Assembly: GCA_964509335.1 (NCBI GenBank)
Contig: CAZDXB010000025.1
Span: 1-40,103 of the forward strand
Direction: 5' to 3'
DNA length: 40,103 nucleotides
Source of the DNA: CAZDXB01 sp964509335
GTDB lineage: Bacteria; Bacteroidota; Ignavibacteria; Kapaibacteriales; UBA2268
How positions within the stretch are numbered: the first letter of the stretch is position 1; the number at the start of each line of letters is the position of its first letter. This document shows positions 1 to 6,387 of the stretch, piece by piece. The notes under the pieces are model-generated. The model was not told where the DNA came from and did not search any database. It saw only the letters and a list, made by a program, of their open reading frames with translations. The translations under genes were made by a program, and so were the position numbers.

Positions 1-25
1 TTAGCCGACTACTTATTCCTCCACC

Positions 26-55
26 CTCATTCCGAAATTGAAATTTCGGAATGAG
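26..55. repeat. Short palindromic repeat, copy 1
   Basis: This is a perfect inverted repeat: two 14-nt arms (CTCATTCCGAAATT and its complement) around a 2-nt centre. It lies downstream of the epimerase gene. Related palindromes with the same outline (an ATTCC/GGAAT edge and an AAATT/AATTT core) occur at 18418-18447 and 27167-27196, and a weaker one at 29238-29263. The sequence relation is seen directly; any function as a terminator, mRNA end or mobile repeat is inference. Confidence 0.75.
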
Positions 56-71
56 AAAATAGGAACGCCCG

Positions 72-91
72 CCGACCGCTGAAGCGGTCGG
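72..91. terminator. GC-rich hairpin next to the epimerase stop codon
   Basis: An 8-bp perfect stem, CCGACCGC with GCGGTCGG, encloses a TGAA loop. On the + strand it is followed by a T-rich tract (TTTCCGTTT), so it could end a transcript entering from the left. On the - strand it begins 7 nt past the epimerase stop codon but has no U-tract. It may therefore be a one-way intrinsic terminator or only a 3'-end stabilising hairpin. Confidence 0.4.
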
Positions 92-98
92 TTTCCGT

Positions 99-1049
99 TT
101 ATATTTCCCCCTCCAACCACTCGACAAACGCCTCGACGCCCCTCTCAATATCCGTCTTCGGCGAGTAATTCAAAAGGCGTCTCGCTTTGCTAATGTCGGC
201 GTAGGTTTGGGGGACGTCGCCGGGCTGGTTCGGCAGTCGCTCGATTTTCGCTTTTTTGCCAACGGCTTTCTCTATTATCTCGACCAGCTCCGCTAAGGAA
301 ACCGTTCGATTGTTTCCCAAATTGATTATTTCGTATTTCAAGTTATCGTTCAAAACGGCGCTTTTCACGCCCTCGCATATATCGTCGATGTATGTATAAT
401 CCCGCCTGCTGGAACCGTCGCCGTAAAAGGGAATCGTCTCGCCGCGGGCGATTTTCTTGGCGAATTTATGAATGGCTAAATCCGGTCTCTGCCTCGGTCC
501 GTAAACGGTAAAAAACCGCAAAGCGACGAAATCGATATTATATAGCTTATTATAAACATGCCCCAGCAACTCTCCCGCCACTTTAGTAGCCGCGTAAGGA
601 CTGATTGGCTTCAAAACAAAATCGTCTTCGCTCCAAGGAACGTTCGGATTTACGCCGTAAACGCTGCTCGAAGAGCCGAATATAAACCGCTTAACGCCGC
701 GCTCCTTCGTTAGCTCCAATAAATTCTGCGTTCCCTGAACGTTCGTTCTCTGGTATTCCACCGGATTTTCTATACTCGGACGCACGCCCGCCTTCGCCGC
801 CAAGTGAATAATCGCGTCGCAATCGCCGGATAATTTATCGCTTAGCGCCTCGTAATTTCTAATATCTTCCTCGATAAATCTATATTTCGGATTATCCAAA
901 GCTTTTTCGATGTTTTTGGTTTTAATTTCTTTGTCGTAAAATGGGTCGAAATTGTCAATCCCCTCGACTTTCCAGTTCTCTTCTTCCAAAATCTTATCGA
1001 TAAACGCGCTTCCAATGAAGCCCGCCGCGCCCGTTACCAGTAATTTCAT
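99..1049 (-). CDS. NAD-dependent sugar-nucleotide epimerase, probably UDP-glucuronate 4-epimerase type
   Basis: An extended short-chain dehydrogenase/reductase of 316 aa, a normal length for the family. The NAD-binding glycine motif GAAGFIG is at residues 7-13. The catalytic region has the SSSSVYG serine motif near 126-132 and a YxxxK pair at Tyr152/Lys156. The AGVRPSIENP stretch near residue 87 and the RFFTVYGPRQRPD region are typical of UDP-glucuronate epimerases and close GalE-like relatives. It would interconvert UDP-sugars for surface polysaccharide. No other polysaccharide gene is visible, and the divergent neighbour is a methyltransferase. The start is the ATG at 1047-1049. The family is clear; the exact sugar cannot be fixed from sequence alone. 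Confidence 0.85.
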   Translation of the reverse strand: MKLLVTGAAGFIGSAFIDKILEEENWKVEGIDNFDPFYDKEIKTKNIEKALDNPKYRFIEEDIRNYEALSDKLSGDCDAIIHLAAKAGVRPSIENPVEYQRTNVQGTQNLLELTKERGVKRFIFGSSSSVYGVNPNVPWSEDDFVLKPISPYAATKVAGELLGHVYNKLYNIDFVALRFFTVYGPRQRPDLAIHKFAKKIARGETIPFYGDGSSRRDYTYIDDICEGVKSAVLNDNLKYEIINLGNNRTVSLAELVEIIEKAVGKKAKIERLPNQPGDVPQTYADISKARRLLNYSPKTDIERGVEAFVEWLEGEI

Positions 1050-1073
1050 ATTATACTTTACCTTGTTTTAACT

Positions 1074-1081
1074 TAAATTTG
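1074..1081 (+). promoter_or_regulatory. Bacteroidetes-type -7 box for the methyltransferase-lnt operon
   Basis: TAAATTTG matches the TAnnTTTG -7 consensus of the Bacteroidetes primary sigma factor and lies about 60 nt before the ATG at 1143. No clear TTTG -33 box is present at the usual distance, so this is a weaker call than the promoters at 3739, 8536, 38449 and 39887. Confidence 0.4.
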
Positions 1082-1142
1082 TTTTTTCTCTTTACAATTA
1101 TAGCGTTATTTTGAATTATTTAAAAACAATCTTGAGCTAAAG

Positions 1143-2039
1143 ATGGATTTTAGTCGGATAGAAAATTATTTGGCTTGCCCTAAATGCAAAGAGGAACTGA
1201 AATTAGGAGACGACAAGCTAGTTTGCTCGGATTGCGGGAATTCTTATAATATAAAGGACGAAATCCCTTTGTTGAAAATCGAAACGTCGCTGGATAATAA
1301 ATTCGAGATGGACTACGTCAAGCATTACGAACAAGACGCCGAACTTTTCGACTACTTTGAAGAAAGAGAGTGCGCCGCCACCGCCCATGACGAAAACAGG
1401 TTGCGGCAATATATATTATCGCTCGTCCCGAAAGAAGCAGAGACTATTCTCGACGTCGGCTCCGGCTCCGCTTGGGTCGCCAAAAGATTTGCTAAAGAAA
1501 ACAAAACAATCGTATCTTTCGATATATCGCGCAAAAACGTATCGAAAGCTCTGGAAGCGTATAAATCGGAAAATCATTTGGGCGTCGTCGGCGACGCTAT
1601 GCAAGCGCCGTTCAAGGATAATTCTTTCGACTGCGTAATAGCTTCCGAGATAATCGAACATACGCCCAAGCCGGACAAATTCCTCGCCGAAGCGTTCAGA
1701 ATCGTCAAACCCGGCGGCTCTTTAATTATCAGTTGCCCATACAAAGAAAAAATCCGCTACAATTTATGCGTTCACTGCAACAGATTAACGCCGCAAAACG
1801 CCCACTTGCACTCTTTCGACGAGAATAAGCTATTAGACTTATGCGATAAACATAACTTAAAAAACGCCAAATACTATATCTTCGGCAACAAAGCCTTAAC
1901 GACTCTCAGAACTCACGTTTTTCTCAAATATCTCCCTCTGCCGCTCTGGAAAGCTATCGACAAAGCGGCAAATATAATAATAAACAAACCGGCGCATATT
2001 ATCGTAAAATATAACAAGGTAAAGACGGATGAAAGATAA
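1143..2039 (+). CDS. SAM-dependent methyltransferase with N-terminal zinc ribbon
   Basis: A 298-aa protein. Residues 8-45 form a Trm112-like zinc ribbon with CPKC (Cys12, Cys15) and CSDC (Cys28, Cys31). A class I Rossmann methyltransferase domain of the type 11 kind follows: motif I ILDVGSGSA at 102-110, an acidic SFDIS strand near 125-129, and a VKPGGSLIISCP strand near 190-200. Such fusions modify small molecules, quinones, sugars or lipids; the substrate is unknown. The last 11 bp overlap the start of the lnt gene, so the two are translationally coupled. Coupling to Lnt and divergence from a sugar epimerase suggest an envelope role, which is inference. Confidence 0.85.
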   Translation: MDFSRIENYLACPKCKEELKLGDDKLVCSDCGNSYNIKDEIPLLKIETSLDNKFEMDYVKHYEQDAELFDYFEERECAATAHDENRLRQYILSLVPKEAETILDVGSGSAWVAKRFAKENKTIVSFDISRKNVSKALEAYKSENHLGVVGDAMQAPFKDNSFDCVIASEIIEHTPKPDKFLAEAFRIVKPGGSLIISCPYKEKIRYNLCVHCNRLTPQNAHLHSFDENKLLDLCDKHNLKNAKYYIFGNKALTTLRTHVFLKYLPLPLWKAIDKAANIIINKPAHIIVKYNKVKTDER

Positions 2040-3660
2040 ACGGGCATTGCCGCTGTTCTTAAGTTCCGGCGTCTTGCTGGGACTTTCCTTCCCGCCGATT
2101 AATCTTTGGGCGCTCGCTTTCGTCGCGTTCGTTCCTTTATTATACGCCGTCGAGCTAAGGGACGGCAAAAAGGTTTTTCTGCCCTCGTATCTAACCTTTT
2201 TCGTCTATTGTTTGATAACGAACTACTGGGTCGGCGGTTGGCGCGCGGGGACAGACCCTTTTTTAATGATTGCAGGCGTCGCTCTCAGCTTTGCCAATCC
2301 GTTCTTCTTTTTAATTCCGATGTATTTCTACTTTTCAATCAGAAAGCGAGCGTCGCTTAACCTTGCGCTTTGGACATTCCCTTTTATCTGGACGGCTTAC
2401 GAATGGTTCAGAACCTTGACGGAGTTAGCCTACCCTTGGGTGAATATCGGCTATAGCCAAACGGCGAATTTATACTGGGCGCAAATAGCCGACTTAGCCG
2501 GCGTCTGGGGCGAAGCATTCATAATCGCGCTTATTAACGTATTGATTTTCAAAATTTTCCTGACTCTAAAATCTAAAAAAGAAACGAAAGAAATCGTCCG
2601 CAAAAGCAAAATAGCGCCGCTCGCCGTAGCCGCTCTCGTTTTATTTGTTCTCCCCTATATTTACGGCGCGTTCAAAATGGAGCGGTATTCTTATCCGAAC
2701 TTGATAAAATCCTCAAAAACGGTCGGTATAGCCGTCGTTCAACCGAGTATCAACCCTTGGGCAAAGTGGAGCGGCGGAGTTATGAGCCAAATCAAGCGGC
2801 ACATAGCCCTGCAAGACTCCCTTCTTGCCGAGAACGACGACTTCGATATAGCTATTTGGACGGAAACTTCGATTCCTTTTATCGATTTATATTTCAACGC
2901 GGAACATAACTTCGGCATACTCGAAGATTGGGCGGACACTTCCAATATATCTATACTCACGGGCTTCGCGGATATCTACGTTTACGAAAAAGACGAACCG
3001 AAACCGGCGAGCGCGAAAAAATTCGGCAACTCGGACAGATACTACGACTCATACAACGCCGCGGTAATAATAAATCCTTCGTACGAAAGCGACTCGGCGC
3101 AAATTTACCGTAAAATGAAATTGACGCCCTTCTCGGAACGATTTCCCTACGAAGAAATACTCTCGTTCGCTAAAGAATGGTTTCAATGGGGCGTAGGCAT
3201 ATCCAGCTGGACCGAAGGCAAAAAGCAATTCCCGCTAATATTAAAAAGAAACGGCGACTCGGTAAAAATCGGGACAATAATATGCATCGAGTCGGTATTC
3301 CCTAAATTCGTAAGCAATTACGTCAATTTAGACGCGGAAGTTTTAACAGTTATAACAAACGACGCTTGGTTCGACTACACGGCGGGACCGCCCCAACATT
3401 TCGACATAGCCAGAACGCGAGCTATCGAAACGCGCAGATGCGTAGCCCGATGCGGCAACACAGGCGTTTCGGGATTCATCGCCCCGAACGGCGAAGTAAT
3501 CTCACAAGCTACGCAATACAAAGCTCTCGCCGCTTCGGAAGAACTGCCGCTCGTAAACGACGTATCGTTTTACGCAAAAACTGGAGATTGGCTGCCGCTC
3601 GGCTCCGCTCTAATTGCTATTTGCGTTTGGTTGTTTGGGAAGGCGAGGAGGAGAACTTAA
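2029..3660 (+). CDS. lnt: Apolipoprotein N-acyltransferase
   Basis: The 543-aa protein has a hydrophobic N-terminal membrane part (several helices to about residue 215) and a C-terminal nitrilase-fold domain. The Glu-Lys-Cys triad is visible: Glu279 in IAIWTETSIP, Lys362 in YRKMKLTPFSE and Cys419 in TIICIESVFP. The enzyme transfers a fatty acyl chain from phospholipid to the N-terminal cysteine of diacylated lipoproteins in the inner membrane, the last step of lipoprotein maturation. Lipoprotein-like substrates occur nearby, for example the product of 16645-17184. The start ATG lies inside the end of the methyltransferase gene, so the two form a coupled pair. Length and motifs are normal for the family. 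Confidence 0.95.
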   Translation: MKDKRALPLFLSSGVLLGLSFPPINLWALAFVAFVPLLYAVELRDGKKVFLPSYLTFFVYCLITNYWVGGWRAGTDPFLMIAGVALSFANPFFFLIPMYFYFSIRKRASLNLALWTFPFIWTAYEWFRTLTELAYPWVNIGYSQTANLYWAQIADLAGVWGEAFIIALINVLIFKIFLTLKSKKETKEIVRKSKIAPLAVAALVLFVLPYIYGAFKMERYSYPNLIKSSKTVGIAVVQPSINPWAKWSGGVMSQIKRHIALQDSLLAENDDFDIAIWTETSIPFIDLYFNAEHNFGILEDWADTSNISILTGFADIYVYEKDEPKPASAKKFGNSDRYYDSYNAAVIINPSYESDSAQIYRKMKLTPFSERFPYEEILSFAKEWFQWGVGISSWTEGKKQFPLILKRNGDSVKIGTIICIESVFPKFVSNYVNLDAEVLTVITNDAWFDYTAGPPQHFDIARTRAIETRRCVARCGNTGVSGFIAPNGEVISQATQYKALAASEELPLVNDVSFYAKTGDWLPLGSALIAICVWLFGKARRRT

Positions 3661-3738
3661 TCTTATTTTCGCCGAGATTTTAAGGCTTACTACTTAGTAT
3701 TAATATTTTTAACGTTTCAAAAATATTTTTGTAATAAT

Positions 3739-3771
3739 TTTGTTTTATTTACGTTTATTTATATATATTTG
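3739..3771 (+). promoter_or_regulatory. Promoter placed to start the structured RNA at 3781
   Basis: A TTTG box at 3739-3742 is separated by 21 nt from TATATTTG at 3764-3771, matching the Bacteroidetes -33/-7 pattern. The expected transcription start, about 5-9 nt after the -7 box, falls at roughly 3776-3780, directly at the 5' edge of the folded RNA. The surroundings are very AT-rich, so a chance match is possible, but the placement relative to the RNA is striking. Confidence 0.55.
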
Positions 3772-3780
3772 AATAATATA

Positions 3781-3866
3781 AAGTATCACGGTAACCGAAA
3801 ACCCAAATGAAGTTTGGGAAACTCTTTGAGAGTAGCAAAAGCCTAGGTTGCCGGATACTTTTTTTT
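3781..3866 (+). ncRNA. Candidate free-standing structured RNA (three-way junction) beside a DUF3800 gene
   Basis: The + strand folds into a compact junction. Closing stem: AAGTATC (3781-3787) with GATACTT (3854-3860), continuing through CGGTAACC (3789-3796) with GGTTGCCG (3846-3853), 15 bp with one bulged A and one G-U pair. Two inner hairpins follow: CCCAAA/TTTGGG (3802-3818, loop TGAAG) and ACTCT/AGAGT (3821-3833, loop TTG), joined by A-rich single strands. Eight T's (3859-3866) follow the closing stem, giving an intrinsic terminator. A promoter-like pair lies just upstream. The T-tract ends on the stop codon of the convergent DUF3800 gene. I found no match to riboswitch signatures I know. 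Conserved RNA structures named after neighbouring DUF3800 genes have been described by comparative genomics, and this may be one. A role as a 3'-UTR element on the - strand cannot be excluded. Confidence 0.65.
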
Positions 3867-4542
3867 ATGTTTTAAGCTTAAAGTTCCAAATAGAAAAATT
3901 CATTTGATTTCTTGGCGTATCTTTTGCATAGTCGCGTATTTTTGATTTATTCATAATATAATTAGCTAAATCAATTTTTGCTTTTCTACTTTTGGGGTTT
4001 AATTCTAATCCGTTTCTGATAAATCCAACCGAGCCTATTAGTATATCGTTTATTTGCATTAATTCCGATTTTTTGGAATCAACCGCTTTAACGGAAACAA
4101 AAGGAGACGAAGTAGTGTTCATTAAGCGATTAAAACCGTTATTTAAAAAGTATTTGAGGTCGGAAAGTTTATAAGAAGACACTCTTTTATCAAGTTCAAC
4201 TATGAATCTTTGGTTCTCTTTTGTTTGATAATAGCTTTTACCGAAAGAATGTATAAGTAATTGATAATAAAATTTATAAAAACCTATTTCTTTATCGCCG
4301 CCGCTAAATTTTCTATAGTTCACCTTATGATTATCTATTATCATTGCTTTGAAGTGCAATACGTCGTCTTCGTTTAAAGCGAAAAAATAATCCACAAAGC
4401 TTTTGTACTTATCGTACTTTTGACTCGATACTTTAGTCCATTTTAGCTCGGCAAACATTCTTGTGCGATCTCTAAATTCCCGCATTTTTGATTCGAATAC
4501 GGGCACGGAATCATTCATAACGATTAAGCCGCCTAATATCAT
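3865..4542 (-). CDS. DUF3800-family protein, start codon unclear
   Basis: From the first ATG this gives 225 aa, but the family's hallmark N-terminus, an acidic CDESRQT stretch followed by DRFMILGGLI, begins upstream of that ATG. The frame stays open back to a TAA at 4618-4620 and contains no ATG, GTG or TTG before 4542. A strong SD (4626-4635) is followed by TTG-TAA in this frame. The gene may therefore use a non-standard start (for example ATA at 4579-4581), or carry a nonsense or frameshift lesion at its 5' end. The body (EDDVLHFKAMIID, FSIWNFKL) is full length. The family is uncharacterised; a relation to RNase H-like nucleases has been suggested but I cannot verify it. The gene is clearly more AT-rich than its neighbours, which suggests horizontal transfer. 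It ends on the T-tract of the structured RNA at 3781-3866. Confidence 0.7.
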   Translation of the reverse strand: MILGGLIVMNDSVPVFESKMREFRDRTRMFAELKWTKVSSQKYDKYKSFVDYFFALNEDDVLHFKAMIIDNHKVNYRKFSGGDKEIGFYKFYYQLLIHSFGKSYYQTKENQRFIVELDKRVSSYKLSDLKYFLNNGFNRLMNTTSSPFVSVKAVDSKKSELMQINDILIGSVGFIRNGLELNPKSRKAKIDLANYIMNKSKIRDYAKDTPRNQMNFSIWNFKLKT

Positions 4543-4625
4543 AAATCTATCTTTCGTCTGCCGGCTCTCGTCGCAAACTATTCTTAATACCGGAGATTTA
4601 TTATTATGGCTTTTGTATTACAAAA

Positions 4626-4635
4626 CTCCTCTCCT
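4626..4635 (-). promoter_or_regulatory. Strong SD sequence upstream of the DUF3800 frame
   Basis: Read on the - strand this is AGGAGAGGAG, one of the best SD matches in the window. The first AGGAG is 7 nt before a TTG (4621-4623) in the DUF3800 frame, but the next codon is TAA. A functional SD here argues that translation once began near 4620 and that the 5' end of the gene has since changed, or that initiation is unusual. Confidence 0.55.
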
Positions 4636-5012
4636 ACAAAAGGTTAATATTAACGTCGCTTAAAATTAAGCGTTCTGTTGTTACTTTAACGGTTAATTTT
4701 AAAAATATGAATGAAAGTTTACGGCAACTCCATAAATTTGAAGTTTAAAGAATTTAAAATAATTAGCCTCCAAATTTTTATCTAGTATCATTCATTTTAA
4801 AGTCAAAACCATTTAACGCAATATCAAAATATAACAAAACATTACAAAATAATCAAAACAAGCCTCTTATCCGCTCTCGCTAGTCTTAATCTTTCGACTC
4901 GCGCCCAACTAATTAAAGTAAGATTTAAATTCTGTCCTCAACATTTCGTCAAACATAACTTTGAAGTATTCGTTTATTACTCTATCGTTTGTCGGATTTT
5001 TTATTATGGAAA
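4636..5012. other. AT-rich intergenic region, no gene seen
   Basis: This gap lies between the divergent DUF3800 gene and the first M16 gene. No convincing ORF or tRNA is present. It holds a weak interrupted inverted repeat (AAAATATGAATGA near 4697 against TCATTCATTTT near 4789) and must contain promoters for both flanking genes. A TTTG at 4960-4963 could be a -33 box for the + strand gene, but no exact TAnnTTTG follows it. Confidence 0.5.
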
Positions 5013-6353
5013 ATGAAAAAAGCTGTATTCATATTAATCGCCGCGACGGTCGTCTTTTGCCATCCCGCGACGGCTTCGGAGGAAAGTAAATACGAATTCA
5101 ACGAAGTACGTTTCAAAAAAATCGTTCTCAACAACGGCTTAACGGCGATTTTATCGTTTGACAAATCCGCGCCTACGGTCGCCGTTACCGTTCGCTACGA
5201 CGTCGGCTCTAAAAACGAGATTTCCACCCGTAAAGGCTACGCTAATTTCGTCGCGCGAGTCGCTCCAGAATCAACCGAAAACGCTCCGAACGGCGAGCTT
5301 CGCGAATACATAAGCGAAACGGGCGGCAAATTGCGCTCGCGAGTTACTTGCGACGCCACCGAATTCCAAATAGTCGCCCCCCCGAACTCTTTGGAACCGG
5401 CTCTCTGGGCGCAAGCTCAAATAATGAGAAAAGCGAAATTTAAAGGAGGCGACGTCGAAACCCAACGCGCGAAAATTTTAGAAGAAATACCAAACGTTAA
5501 AAACAAAGGAATACTCGAACTCGCAATTGAAAAATCGCTGAACTACTTCTTTGACGGCTCGTCTTACGGATGGAGTCCTTTGGGAAGCGAAAAAACAGTC
5601 GTAGCGGCGTCCAATTCCGTACTGAAGAATTTTTACGAAACGCATTATCAACCCAACAACGCCGTTATATCAATATCCGGCTACTTCGACGCCCGAAAAG
5701 CGGAAAAATGGATAAGAGAATATTTCGCCGAATTCAAAAAATCAGGGACAAGCAACGACGTTTTTATTAATCCATATCTCGTAACCAACGCCGAAAGAGA
5801 ATTTATCGAAAAGAAAAACATCCCGTCTCGGCGAATTTACGTCAGCTATATATGTCCTTCGATTAAAGACACAAACTACTACGCACTCTCTCTACTCGCG
5901 GATATTATCACTTACGGCGAGAACGTTCCAATGAAAAATAAAATTATAATAGAAAAAGAACTCGCCGAGGATATAAAGGCAAAAGCGACGTTTTTCGAGC
6001 AAGGCGGATTATTTATGTTTACCGTAACGCCTACAGACGACGCTGACATTGAAGACTTAGAAGAAATACTATACAAAGAGCTAAGAAAAATTCACTTAAA
6101 CGGAATAAAGAAAAGCGATTTGCAAAAAGCAAAATTGAGGAAAGAATCGGAATTTGTCTTAGACGTTAAGGAAGCGGACAAAAAAGCCGAACTATTGGCA
6201 AAATACGAAAGCCTTTACGGCAAACCCGAAAAGTTAAACGACGAGTTGTCCAAATATTACGACACGACTAAAAAAGACCTTAAAGACGCCGCCCGGATTG
6301 TTTTCGGAGGCGGCGACAGTTTGACTTTGTTTTTCGCCAAAGAAGGCGATTAA
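5013..6353 (+). CDS. M16 (insulinase/PMPCB-like) family protein lacking the HxxEH motif
   Basis: The start is the ATG at 5013, which puts a signal peptide (residues 1-22, MKKAVFILIA..., ending near ATAS) at the N-terminus; the mature protein would be periplasmic or envelope-bound. The 446-aa product has the M16 N-domain (LNNGLTAILSFDKSAPTVAVTVRYDVGS, given here in part) and the central NNAVISISGYFD strand. Where active members have HxxEH (usually GxAHFLEHM), this protein reads Asn78-Phe-Val-Ala81-Arg82, so both histidines and the glutamate are missing and zinc proteolysis is unlikely. It precedes a second M16-like gene by 34 bp. M16 proteins often act as pairs in which one partner is inactive. 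Here the partner that normally carries the active site appears degenerate. Confidence 0.85.
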   Translation: MKKAVFILIAATVVFCHPATASEESKYEFNEVRFKKIVLNNGLTAILSFDKSAPTVAVTVRYDVGSKNEISTRKGYANFVARVAPESTENAPNGELREYISETGGKLRSRVTCDATEFQIVAPPNSLEPALWAQAQIMRKAKFKGGDVETQRAKILEEIPNVKNKGILELAIEKSLNYFFDGSSYGWSPLGSEKTVVAASNSVLKNFYETHYQPNNAVISISGYFDARKAEKWIREYFAEFKKSGTSNDVFINPYLVTNAEREFIEKKNIPSRRIYVSYICPSIKDTNYYALSLLADIITYGENVPMKNKIIIEKELAEDIKAKATFFEQGGLFMFTVTPTDDADIEDLEEILYKELRKIHLNGIKKSDLQKAKLRKESEFVLDVKEADKKAELLAKYESLYGKPEKLNDELSKYYDTTKKDLKDAARIVFGGGDSLTLFFAKEGD

Positions 6354-6387
6354 TACGAGTTTATGTAATTCAATCCCTGAATTGATT

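Noticed and set aside
3781..3866. Known riboswitch or ribozyme (c-di-GMP, cobalamin, TPP, hammerhead, twister)
   Set aside because: Looked for the conserved cores (for example CTGATGA, CTGAGA, the GEMM loop and the B12 box) on both strands and found none; a regulated gene downstream is also absent.
3781..4623. Retron (RNA plus reverse transcriptase)
   Set aside because: The adjoining protein has no reverse-transcriptase motifs such as YxDD and belongs to DUF3800.
4694..4800. Inverted repeat flanking about 80 bp as a possible small mobile element
   Set aside because: Arms are short and imperfect in a very AT-rich region; no target duplication seen.
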